From the NCBI GenBank assembly GCA_002099365.1, contig MSED01000005.1:992001-1056000 (forward strand): a stretch of DNA of 64,000 bases, written 5' to 3'. Positions 11,436 to 22,110 of the stretch are shown piece by piece (the stretch's first letter is position 1; each line of letters opens with the position of its first letter). Source of the stretch: Phialophora verrucosa. Its lineage: Eukaryota; Ascomycota; Eurotiomycetes; Chaetothyriales; Herpotrichiellaceae. The notes beneath the pieces were generated by a model. The model saw only the letters and a list, made by a program, of their open reading frames with translations, made no database searches and had not been told where the DNA came from. A program made the position numbers and the translations under genes.

Positions 11436-11783
11436 TGTCTATAAGATTGGTGGCATCTCAAAAGGTGGAATACATGGCTCCGGGAGCGAGAGTGAGTGTA
11501 CCGCCTGGGAGGACGAACCCACGCTCATTCGATCGACGACATGGACTTGGACTGGAGCCATCAAAGGTGTGCACACGCAGAGATTTTCGCATTGCTGTCC
11601 TCAACGCGGACGGTCTATTCTGACCATTCCTGGTTCTCTAGATCGTCCATCATCGCCATCAACGAAGTGCCCGGGGTAACGGGAGATCGAAGTACGTATG
11701 ACATTGTTATGCCCTGTTCGACTGTCGGGCTGACCTGAGTCCTGCCTTTTTCCTTTGGCTGCAGCTCGTCTCTCTTCTCAGGC

Positions 11784-14377
11784 ATGTTTGAAACAACCAG
11801 CTGTGACGACAACGACGATGGCACCGATTTGACCGGACCCGAAACCCACGCCGACACTCTCGTCCGCCTGCTGAACCAAGATTTCTCAAGCTATACCCCC
11901 CGAAATCGACAGAGGACCACAAGAAGACTTGGATCCAATCTGGACCTCTGGCAGACGTCGTGTTCTGATGCTGCAACCCGCACAGCAGACGGATGCATTG
12001 CCATGATTGCGCAGCTCGACGCCGCGCTGCAGACGTACCTCATCGCTCAATTCTGGGAGCGATTCAACGCGTGCATCCCGCTTGTGCACAAGCCTGCCTT
12101 TCTCGCCAGTCTCGAGTACTCGAATGAGGGTTCGGATCATGATTCGGATTCGGACTCTGTTCATCATTCGTCTCACAGATACGGGCCCTTCTGCTCGCCC
12201 GAACTGCACCTGGCGGTCTTAGCCATGGGCCTGCGTCGCGCAGACCACACGCGTCCGGACCTTGCTCGGCTTCTCCTGCCAGGCTGGGATTCCATTCTGC
12301 ACGGGCAGCTACGGGACGGCCTTGACCTTGTACCCTCTCAGGGCCAGTGGACCGTGGCCCAGGTCCAAGCCGTGGTGATCCTGGCTCAGCTGGAGCGCGA
12401 GCGTGGCCGGGATCACTCGGCGAGACTCTATCTAGGTATGTATCTTTTGGTCAATGCGTTGCGTCATATACAGCATCTGAATGACAATGTCACTGCTGCT
12501 GCTTCACGCGCATTTGAACCAAGCAGAAAACGCGAAACAAGTTGACAAAAAACACCGCTAACATCTCCGAACGTAGACTCCGCCTTGCAAATGATAAAAG
12601 ATATCCAAAGCACTCATGACGTGCTTGACATGCTCGTGTCCGATGACGAGCTTGTCATTCAGCGCATGACCCTGCGCGCCGCCAGTCTTCTTCACAGGTA
12701 CGTGGAAATAGCATACAGCAGCTCAAAGAAATCAATCACTGTAGGCGAACAGAACAAGCTGACGGTTTTTCAAATACTGTAGCCACTGGACCATGTTCGA
12801 TCGTGGTCTGAACGTCGGCCATGGTTCCTCAAACCGCCGCTCTCCTCCTCTCGGCCAGGGTTCTCCCACTATATCCCGCCGTCGTCACCGCCATCTCCAT
12901 GGCAATGCATTTTCGTTCACCGCGAAGCATGACCTCGATTCACAAGTTTATCACGCGCATTTGGACCTCATGAGCATCGTCGCGGACGAGGCGGATGAGC
13001 TCGTGAACCATCAGCAACAAGCGACGCATGTAGTCCAAGACTCTTTTGCTCAATTAACACCGCTGCACCGCCGGCTGAAATCCTGGTACGCGGGTCTGCC
13101 GGCCCATCTGAGATGGAACGATCAATCCAAGAACTCGGCTCCCCCGAGCCTTTTCCTTCTGCAGTAAGTTACACAAAAGCATGGTCGAGCTCTGCCCCAC
13201 AGCAAGTAGAAATCCGTAACCCGATATCGATGGAAAACTAGCACAGTGGCTGACGAGAGATCTACGTTGCAGCCAGCAATACCGTGCAATCCAGATCCTG
13301 CTCTTCCGTCCGTTTAGTTCTCCAGAGTCGTTTAAGACCCTGATTCCACATATGGAGGGTGGCGGCGGCGTTTTCCACCAGCTCTCCGTCTTGATCCCCC
13401 ACCTCATATTCACGAATGCCATGCAAATTGCGACCCTGCTCGCCGAGTCGCTGCAACGATTCGAAACCGGAAGTATTCATCATCTGGCGGTCCAGCAAGG
13501 CGCCCTGGCGGCGAGCATTCTCCTGAGTAGCATGCAGCACATCGAAGACGGAAGCATGCGAAACGCGGCGTCCCGCCAACTCGACTCTCTTCAGCGATTC
13601 TTTTCCGCCATGTCCGCCATACAAGCCCCCGCGGAAAGATTGACGAGAACCCTCCTCGACCACAGAGGCATCGTCGACAACGAAGCAAGGTCTGTCATGC
13701 AGAACCGAAGAGGCCGCCCGGCGCGAAACCACCCAGGATCAAAGGGCTACACACATCTGACGGCGGTGGACAGTGACGAAGGAATATTCTGGCGGCGGTG
13801 CGAGCAATTTGACCGAGAAGGCTCGAGCGGCCACTCGCTCGAACAGGGGTCGGTGCCGCCGCCAGACATCATAGTGTCTCCTGATGCAGAAGGAGGTCAC
13901 CACCTTACAGTCGCCGCCGCCACGACCCAAGTTTCTAATGACACGGATTTTTTCATCGTTGGCTCTCCCCCGGGCGATAGAGGAGGTGGGCCGGGTTTTT
14001 ATTCGTCGACCACGGATAAACCGAGCGATGACATCTCATCTCGCGGGCAAATAAGCCACGGATATGACGCGACAACAGCTCCCTCAATGATGATCCCGAA
14101 AGCCTCTTCGCACGGCATTCCCGAGAGCTCTTGCAGCCCGTTGACGCCAAGAACAGCCTCGTTGGCTCCGGCAGACTCACATGTGGATCGATTCGAAGAT
14201 CAAAGTTTACTGCCCATCGTCGACCCTGCCGCACCGGTCTGGGACGATGGTGATGCGGTGACAGTCTCGTGGTCAGAAACTTTCAAAGCCCTAGGCGCTG
14301 TGAATCAACGAACGGCCGGTGAGAAAATGAGCGCAAACGAGTTTGGGGATGTCATGGGCTGTGTGTTTCAGCTGTAG
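11784..14377 (+). CDS. Fungal-specific transcription factor domain protein, DNA-binding domain not found
   Basis: Exons: 11784-12435, 12577-12697, 12783-13163, 13273-14377 (752 aa from this ATG). The start is uncertain because an acceptor upstream is in phase and could join an earlier exon. The middle homology domain of fungal regulators is visible: QFWERFNACIPLVHKPAFL, ELHLAVLAMGLRRAD, then AQVQAVVILAQLERERGRD and YRAIQILLFRPF. The C-terminal third is Ser/Pro/Asp-rich and probably disordered. No Cys6 cluster or C2H2 finger is present in this chain or recognisable just upstream. Either a 5' exon is missing from my model or this is a regulator without its own DNA-binding domain. It converges with the FarA/CTF1-like regulator, with 112 bp between the stop codons. 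Confidence 0.65.
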
Positions 14378-14489
14378 TAGTGGCCGTGGTCAGGGGCCTT
14401 GTTGTCTCCCAAGTGAGGATTCCTGCTGCTCTTACCCCAGCATTCCTTTGCATGTATGCTCCAGTTCCCCCGGCTTCTCGCTCGCCCAT

Positions 14490-16967
14490 TCAAGGTCCAG
14501 GAAAAACCACACTGGGGATCTCAAAATTCCCAACGTCGTTGGACGCAAATCCCAGGTCATACAGGGGCAAGCTCGACCCTTCGAGAAAGTCATAGTTGGA
14601 CGTCCCCTCCAACCACGACTGCCAAAAGATCTCATCCGCCTCCTTGAAAGGAGATGTCTCCAATGCAGGCAGCACTTCCGGCGTCTGTGAAGCTGCTGCT
14701 GCCAAGAAAGGATCCTCCAACATGGTCGTGGAAAGCGGCGGTGGTGAGCTAATATTATGCGGTAGCGGTCTGTGTGCGCGAGAGTGAGGGAAAAGCTGGG
14801 TGGCCGTGTCGAGGTCGCCTTGTTCTTGTACTTGTCCTTGGATTTGCGCCGTTGTCTCCAGCTCCTTGAGGATACTGTTCGACGAATCCGCATCCTTATC
14901 CGCATCCTGCCTCTCAGCTTCCCTCAGGTATTCCAACGCGTCGACCGCGGTGCCGTAGGCGTCTTTCAAGATCAGCAGAATCTGTTTGCACTGCTCTATC
15001 CCACGAGCCGCGGCGCGTCGCGCGGCCTCATTCGGCGCCTTCAAGTCCAACAGATGGATGACGACGGCGGCGACGACCCCGCCAACCGCCCCGGTGGAGA
15101 GGTACGGTACGAGGCCGGCCTGGTAGAGATCCTGATTCGTCCGGGTAAGCTCCCAAGCGATGTGGCGGAGGATACTCTGTGACGACGACGCAGCGTGCGG
15201 TTCTCCTTCTTGACTATCAGTATCACGCCACGTGGAGCTGAGGGGGGACAGAGCTTTGAGGCGGTACAATGCGCTGATGGACACATGGTAGAGCACGTAA
15301 TTGGTTGATTTGTGGACGGCCAGGCAACGAAGCTGGCCTTGGCTCTGGCCTGTGTGAGTCTGAGTGTGGGCCTGGACCTGGACCTGGTGTGACGGTGACC
15401 GCGTGGTGGTGACATGGTGAGTTTTGTAGCGCAGGTCCGGGGCCAATTCTCGAAACCATTGGGCAAAGTCTTGGGCACACCGATTGAGGCGGCTGGTTGG
15501 CGATGGCGACGGTGATAGTCCTAGGTCTTCTTTCCTGTTGCTGCCGCGACTCCTGCATTTCATCTCTCGGCGGCACTTGAAGATGGTAGAGACAAACGAA
15601 GCAATACAGACGCACAGCTTCATGTGTTCTATACTCAGCCTCGCCAAGGTGTCCTGTGTGGCCCGATTTTCCATCACGCCGACGATATATCTCCTGGTCT
15701 CGGGGGGATAGGATTCTTCTTCTTCCGGCGAAATTTGCCACCGTTCATCCAGATCTTCTGCCGTAAGCATCCGCACATTGTAGTATGTCGACCGGTGCGG
15801 CCGTCCGAGGGCCAATGCGACCTTCTGATCACGAGAAAAAGCGCACCACCAAAGCCGACGGCGGAGACTCTGCTCCCCCGAATCGAAATGCGACTCGTCA
15901 GGCTCCAGGTGGAGTTGGATCGAATAGGCCAACGACACGGCTGTGCCTGACCAGAACCAAGAATCGGCCTTCTCATTCTTGCCCGGGTACCAGGTGCCCA
16001 TAAGGACGGCGGCCTGGCAGGCCACGAGCCTGTCCAGGTCCGAGTTGCAATTGAAAAGGGCCTGGAATGAAACGGTCTTAGTCATGTCTGGGAAGGGAAA
16101 GGGTGAGGGTGAGGGCCTGGGGACCAGGATCAAAGACGGCTGCCTACCTTTGCGCGATCGAAGAATGCCCGGCGAGCTGCCTGTCTGGACAAGAACCCTT
16201 CGCCGAGGATATACTCGTCTTCCACGAATGTCACCCCGGATAACATGACCGCATGGAACAGCAAGAGGCTGATCGGCTCTCCATTGCTTTCTTCGGTTCG
16301 CAACGTCGACAGAAGTTGCCGTTTGTCCAGCAGAGGAAGGAGCGGGTGTGCGAACTCCAGATAGCGTGCGACGCAGACGTCGTGGAACCGCCTACTGGGC
16401 AGCGAGAAGGCATTCTTCGCCTCGAGGTATTGGAGGTCCGTCGGGTCCAGGGTATCAGGAAGAGGCTTGATAAAGACCGGCAGACTTGGGTGAACGGCGG
16501 CATTTTCCGAACAACTCGAGGTTGAGCGAAGAAGACCAGGAGCAGGTGCAGGTGCCGGCGCGTCCTCAAGCTGTATCACAGGCGGACCAGTCGTGTCGGG
16601 GTGGTGGCCATGTTGAAGATGCCGGCCGGACTGATATGAGATCGTCTCTGCATACGACTGACCTCCTTCCGAGACCGTCTCGACCTTCCTCGGCCTGCTG
16701 GCTTTTGGTACCCTTTTTCCAAAACGAGATGAATCAGCTACTGTACCCCAGCTTCAATACGACCTACATGTTAGTGTCCTCATACAACACTACGTACCTG
16801 TGACGCCGGTTCTTCGGAATAGTGCATTCCAACGAGTCCAAGCGGCAGTTGGCGCAAGGAGTCCCATTTCGCACCGCGTCGCAACGGACCTTCCGAGCCC
16901 TGCACAAGGTACAGGCTATTCCAGCACGCTTCTTTTTCCCTCTTTCGGTGATCCCAGATCCCGGCAT
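14490..16967 (-). CDS. Zn2Cys6 transcription factor of the FarA/CTF1 type
   Basis: Exons on the minus strand: 16967-16798, 16751-16148, 16061-14490 (781 aa). In-frame ATGs at 16991 and 17063 are alternative starts. The first exon encodes a binuclear zinc cluster with spacing C-x2-C-x6-C-x8-C-x2-C-x6-C (Cys19, 22, 29, 38, 41, 48), preceded by the basic run RGKKKR. The intron of 46 nt is very short but has a CTAAC branch site and leaves an open, phase-correct join. The fungal-specific domain follows, with LPVFIKPLPDTLDPTDLQYL, RYLEFAHPLLPLLD, LLLFHAVMLSG and LRRRLWWCAFSRDQ. The N-terminal layout matches cutinase transcription factor 1 and FarA/FarB, which control use of fatty acids and cutin monomers. 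It diverges from the MFS permease, so it may regulate itself and the permease. Confidence 0.82.
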
Positions 16968-17409
16968 GCTATCTATTCGTGGGCATAGCATCAGCCTCTG
17001 CTTACCGTGGCTATGAATACTTGCCGAGACGGCTGGAGGAGAGATTGGTGAAAGAAAGACCATTCGACACGCCCCGGTGATGCAAATCGGAGATTGAACC
17101 GAAAGGCTGTTGCGCCGAGGCCGAACCCGTCCGTGCGAAAAATGTTAGATAGCCGCGGGAATCTAAAAGTATTGGCCGGCCCCATCATGCCCCATAGAAC
17201 GATACCCACCTCGAGCGAGAATACCAATGACCCGTTATGATCCAGATGGATAGCCGAGTCATACCACATCCTCGTGGCTCGAAGCACGAGTACCCCACGA
17301 AATAGAGTCTGGGGCTCCCGCATGGCAACCCATGGTGGTATGGGTTAAGTAGGCCGCATACCCTTTGCTCTCGTCATGCTTTCCAATCCCATCCAAGCCC
17401 TCACTCAAC
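16968..17409. promoter_or_regulatory. Shared divergent promoter, Zn2Cys6 regulator / MFS permease
   Basis: This 442-bp stretch lies between divergent start codons. It contains one CCGAGG at 17115-17120. If the regulator starts at one of the upstream in-frame ATGs, the region is up to 96 bp shorter. Confidence 0.5.
17115..17120 (-). promoter_or_regulatory. CCGAGG hexamer (FarA/CTF1-type core, reverse)
   Basis: Exact CCGAGG about 150 bp from the regulator start and 290 bp from the permease start; a candidate autoregulatory site. Confidence 0.4.
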
Positions 17410-19281
17410 ATGGCAGAGGCTAACACGGCTCCGTCAACAAAGGACATGGCTGCAAAGTTGCACCACAAGTCGGAGCACCAGGAGCAATTGAGTGACTTTG
17501 ACGAAGATGTCGACACTCCCGACCCACGGCAGCTGAAACAGATCAAGAAGAAGATCGATCTACGCATTTGCCTCGTCCTGGGTGTCTTGTACACTGCCTC
17601 CTTGATCGACCGTGTCAACCTACCTGTGAGTTTCACACTGAATCTGTCCCGCCCAACGATTCGCTCTGTTGCTGACATAGGTAGAACGCGTGAGTGAATC
17701 CGGTGGGCTCTCGCTGGCATCGTCGGACTAATACTTTCCCAAGCTATGTCGCTGGAATGGGCGAGGGCCTCAATCTCAAAGGAAATGCTTATGTGAGTTC
17801 TTGCCGGTTGTGGTGGCCCAGGAGAACGGAACGTGCTGACACGAAGATCTGAACAGACTCTTCTGATCCTCGTCTTCTTCCCATTCTATATATCGTTTCA
17901 GCCGCCGATGACTGCGATTGCGAAAAAGCTCAGGGCCAGCCGCTTCCTAGGTAGCATTGTGATTGCCTGGGGCCTCGTCATCGTCGGACATGGGCTTGTA
18001 AAAAGTTGGCGTGCCATGCTGGCCCTGCGATGCCTGCTCGGCATTTTTGAAGCCGGTTTCTTCTCCAGCTGTGCGTATCTGTTAAGTACTTGGTATGTCA
18101 GAGGTGAGTCGACCTGTCGACCGGAACGATTAAATCAGCTCCTCACTCTTTCCATCCAGCCGAGGTTGCCAAACGCAATGCCGCCTTCTATCTTCTGGGC
18201 TCGCTTATTGCAGGCTTCGGCGGTATCCTCGCGTACGGGGTGAGTCTTTCCAATCCCCTTTCCACCCTACCACGGCCATACTAAATCCGTTGTAGCTGTC
18301 CAAGATGGATGGGGTTGGAGGCCACGCTGGTTGGCGCTGGATCTTCATCATGGAGGGCATCATCACCATCGCCTTTGGCCTTGTAGCTTACTTCCTGATT
18401 GTCGACTTTCCTGAAGACGCACATAAATCCTGGAAGTTTCTCAGAGATGACGAGATCAAGATCGTCGTCGACAGAATTAACAGAGACCGTCTGGATGTCG
18501 AGACGCCGCCGTTCAAATTGCTGGCGTACTTGAAAAACGGCCTGGATTGGAAGATTTGGTTCTTCGCCGCCAACTTTGGTCTCACTTCGGTGGTGACATA
18601 CGCCGCGGCGTATTTCCTTCCTCTTGTCCTTCGTCAAGGATTGGGCTTTTCCGAGGCTGCAGCGCAGTGCCTCAGCACTCCGGTAAGAATCCGATCCGCG
18701 GCGAGACTGCTCCATGGACAACCTCATGACTGACCGTCACGTTCACAGTGCTACGTCTTTGCCTCGATTCTGGGCCTGATTGAAAGTATCATCTCGGATC
18801 GGATTGGCCTTCGAACTCCGTTTCTGCTCTTCAACTGCGTCATCGAAGTCATTGGCGTTGTCGTCCTGGGATATGCAAAGCAGAGTGGTGTGCGATACTT
18901 TGGGGCCTTCCTCATCATCGGGGGCGCGAATTCAAACATTCCCTTGAGTCTGACATACCAGGCCAACAATATTCGAGGTGTGTGGCGGCGTGCCTTCTGT
19001 TCCGCTACCATTGTCGGTGCCGGAGGTATTGGAGGCATCATTGGCTCCTTGACATTCAGAAGCCAAGATGCACCAGACTATAGGTAAGCTTACCTGAAAC
19101 CCTTTTGAGAGACCACTTGCTGACTTTTCCAAGGCCTGGCCTTTACACTTGCATCACAGCTGCTTGCGTGACATTCCTCTCTGTCTGCACGACAACAACC
19201 TATTTCTACGTTCAAAATAAAAAACAGAGACAAGGCCGGACTGTGATCGAAAACTTGGAAGGGTTCAGATATACGTACTAA
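17410..19281 (+). CDS. MFS permease of the anion:cation symporter (Tna1/Dal5-like) family
   Basis: Exons: 17410-17625, 17685-17689, 17744-17792, 17857-18103, 18160-18239, 18296-18682, 18749-19083, 19134-19281 (488 aa). The second exon is only 5 nt, yet it is required: it joins DRVNLP to NA-YVAGMGEGLNL and keeps phase, restoring the DRxNxxNA signature after the first membrane helix. About 12 hydrophobic segments are spread over the chain. Conserved points include WRAMLALRCLLGIFEAGFF, STWYVR and GHAGWRWIFIMEG. The family imports organic anions such as nicotinate, allantoate, pantothenate and other carboxylates with protons. Here the likely cargo is an organic acid or its ester breakdown product, activated by the synthetase in the same block; that is inference. 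Confidence 0.88.
17685..17689 (+). other. 5-nt microexon of the MFS permease gene
   Basis: AACGC flanked by a GTAG acceptor and a GTGAGT donor. It encodes Asn plus two bases of Ala. The alternative upstream acceptor (CATAG, 4 nt earlier) shifts the frame of all downstream exons. Confidence 0.75.
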
Positions 19282-20262
19282 GTCATGGGTGCTGGCAGGC
19301 CGTGTCAGAGTTGAGGCCAGGACACTCGTCAGTGATGATGCGTGTCGGCATGGTGAATACCACTACCATAGAGTAGATCTGGTCCTGCGAGGTTCTTAGC
19401 AGCGTCTGGAACATCGGACAGATGATAGATCCAGACATGGCGGGATAATTAACCGTCCAACGCAGGTTGCCAGGAAATTTCCCGCTGAATTTCGCGGTCA
19501 GTGCCGCCGCTTTTGATGGGTTTCTTCCAAGCACAGTCCCCTCAGTACTTTTCCCACGTCAGCCCTGATAAAGAGACGACATTGGCCGACCTTCTAGTAT
19601 TCCTCCCCTGACTTTCCTCTCCCACTTACCAGCGACGGCTTCGCATCATCTACTGCTGGTAACGCCTAGGGAGAAGCGCAACCAGGACTCACAGCCTCAC
19701 AGACTCACTTCGATTGCGCGAGCTAGGGTGAGCGTAGGGCGGCAGCCAATGAGAGTCACCATGACGATTCAGCCAGCCACGCCAATAACTCAAATGTATC
19801 AGGCGCAGCAAGGCAGTGTCGAGGCCGAGACGAGTTGTGAAATTGGGGGTGCAGTGTTTTGGCTCTGAACCTCTGATCACAGCCTCTTCACCACGGTACC
19901 GTGGCCGTGTGACGCTGGGGCAGGCAACTGCGCGCTCTGCTTGCCCTCGGGTGTAGCATGACTCCTCACATTGACAGCGCGATTCATTCAGCCATGAAGA
20001 AGTAGGCACAAGGCAGAGGACCTCGCAGTCCAAATCGCTCACTACTGCTGCTCTCTGGATTTCACCACCGGACCCAGCAATCTGCCTGTGGCGATGGTTT
20101 CTACACCGGTCTACGCACAGCCTCTAGACTGCGACCTGGGCCGCGTCATGCTGTGTTAGTCGGCTGATAATCAATTGTATATTTTCCAGCACCATCATTC
20201 CGGTCGCAATCTCATCTCCGCTGCAGAAAAGTTTTGCTCAAGTCTGATAGACAAGTCATACA
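19282..20262. other. Intergenic region
   Basis: No supportable gene. It lies between the permease 3' end and the orphan gene at 20263. One CCTCGG occurs near 19950, on the edge of the catabolic block. Confidence 0.4.
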
Positions 20263-20673
20263 ATGGCCAAAGAAGCAGCCATTGCTGCATTCACTAATCA
20301 GCTCACTGCCTTCACCCCGAGCATTTTCAATTTTGTGGGTGGAGCTTTCGACAAGATCGGCTTCGATACAAATCGAGTCGGAAGACAGAACAAGATCAAC
20401 CACATCATAAGCCAGGCACAGCAAAAGTTTCGAGATGAGCAGGGCATCCAGATCAACATTGCGGTCTGGAACACATACTGTCCAATGCTGTATCACTTCG
20501 ACAAGATCCTCTTGCAAGGAACAGAGCAATGGGGGAAAGGAGGAGCATTTCACTTCGTCATCTTTCGGGGAGGAGGCTGGATCGAGAACAACGGCCACCG
20601 CGGGTTCGACAATTGGCATTGCCAGGGGATCTGTCGCAAAAACGGTAAACGCATCAATTTCGAGCCACGCTGA
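20263..20673 (+). CDS. Hypothetical protein, 136 aa, single exon
   Basis: I do not recognise this protein. It starts MAKEAAIAAFTNQL, has no signal peptide or membrane segment, and shows a composition typical of a folded soluble protein, with many aromatic residues in its second half. A Trp- and Gly-rich segment (WGKGGAFHFVIFRGGGWIEN, then GFDNW) and two Cys near the end (CQGIC) are the most distinctive points. The open frame is uninterrupted and its composition is more protein-like than the random frames around it, which supports a real gene. The neighbours give no functional clue. Confidence 0.5.
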   Translation: MAKEAAIAAFTNQLTAFTPSIFNFVGGAFDKIGFDTNRVGRQNKINHIISQAQQKFRDEQGIQINIAVWNTYCPMLYHFDKILLQGTEQWGKGGAFHFVIFRGGGWIENNGHRGFDNWHCQGICRKNGKRINFEPR

Positions 20674-22110
20674 GAACGGAATGACACCAGCGCACTAGCT
20701 CTTCTCTGCGTTACAGCTATTCGAGAATGGGAATGGATATCGGAGACGCGGCGGCTTCCCTCCAACAACACAAAAGCACCAACGCTACGGGCGACTAACC
20801 CCGTACTGGGGTAAGCAAGGGAGCAGTAGGTGGAATTATTAGGCCAGAATCGACAGCAACAGCGGGCCTATTCGCAATTCCCATGTGTGTGAGAGCACGG
20901 ATGAGCAAAATCGGTGCGGGTCAGGAAGAGGGGGGAGATCCTCATGTATAATTCCTGCAAAGCTTAGAGGCTGAGGTAGCGTCTGAAAACCAAACTTAAG
21001 GGGATCATTATCATTGCTATAGGGAGAGAAAAACACTTCATGCAGCTCAGAACGGATATTTGGAACCGCGTAACTTTTGCCATTCGCACACTTTACCTGC
21101 ATTATCTTGGGCCACTATCACGTTTGACGCGTTGAGAACGCGTGAATTCGCGGTAATAGCGCCTAGATGGCCGCAGGTAAAGAGCCTCGAGGGGAAGTGT
21201 GAGTCGAGGAAACATGCCTGGACGGGCGCAAATCGCGTGTCCTTATACAGTTGAAGAACGACGCCGGGCGCCTCATTCATTCACTGTCTCCTTCCTTCGC
21301 AGGAAAGAGCCTGACCCGTCGATTACCGGCTTTGCATCCCGGCCTGACGCAGTCATGCTGCCCACGCTGCTGCTAGGGTGGGAGACCGCCGCGGGGGTGG
21401 GGGGCTCTGCGCAGGCTCGACTGATGGCTCCGGAACGTGGCGACGGACAGAGGAGACTCAGGCACTCGTTTTCCTGGACGACATTGGATACGGGGTCCCG
21501 CTGATCCGTCCAGGCCGTGCCCGCCTCCGTGGTCGCTTCACAGGTTTGAGTCCTGAAACTCATGAAAGGGCACGGCACGCTAGATGTGCCCGGATTGCCT
21601 TGCGGAGCAAATGGCGGTCGATCCTTTGCATCCCAGACACGTAGAGGCGATCCCATGCCCTTCACGGATCGAGAGTATGGTATGGACTATGGAGGCAGAC
21701 TCGAGCTGCCGTTCAAGTCCAGACCAAGGCAGACTCGCTCGGTAGCGACCCATCCTTCGTGAAGGGGCCCGGGGGCAGAAGTGGGAGCGTGTTCTCATGG
21801 CAAGGTCAAAAGCGGCGGCGCGGGGCGGCCGCCTACACTGGACACGCATTTCCTGGCAACAACTTTACAGAGTACGAGTAATTGAATATTGAAGCGAGAA
21901 GGCGCTGCTCTGCGAGAGTGTGCTATCAGGCAGACACTTCACCCGTACTCGTACTCTCAATACGTCAAAGCATAAACACCGACGCGCCCAACTGCTTCGG
22001 CTGCAACGCGTCGCGGGGTCAAAGCAATGTTCATACGGTACGTACTCGGAGCTCCGTACTCGCAATACCGCAAGAACCTCCTGCACTCCTCACGCGGATT
22101 TACAACAAAG
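20674..22110. other. Intergenic region
   Basis: No supportable gene in about 1.4 kb. Open frames on both strands are short and lack domains. It is presumably the 3' flank of the orphan and the promoter of the Fta4 gene. Confidence 0.4.

Larger units (their letters stand above)
10647..11783. other. Intergenic region upstream of regulator 1
   Basis: No convincing gene. A missing 5' exon of the downstream regulator may lie here: a good acceptor (CTGCAG, just before 11764) is in phase with its frame, but I found no upstream exon with a start codon or a cysteine cluster. CCTCGG cores occur at 10759 (just downstream of the synthetase), 11229 and 11430. Confidence 0.4.

Noticed and set aside
15041..15478. 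Minus-strand frames overlapping the zinc-cluster regulator
   Set aside because: They are frame shadows of the true regulator exon, which carries the domain sequence.
16797..16991. 33-nt 'intron' (GTAAGC to ATAG) just upstream of the zinc-cluster start
   Set aside because: It is too short for a fungal intron; simple alternative ATGs explain the uncertain start.
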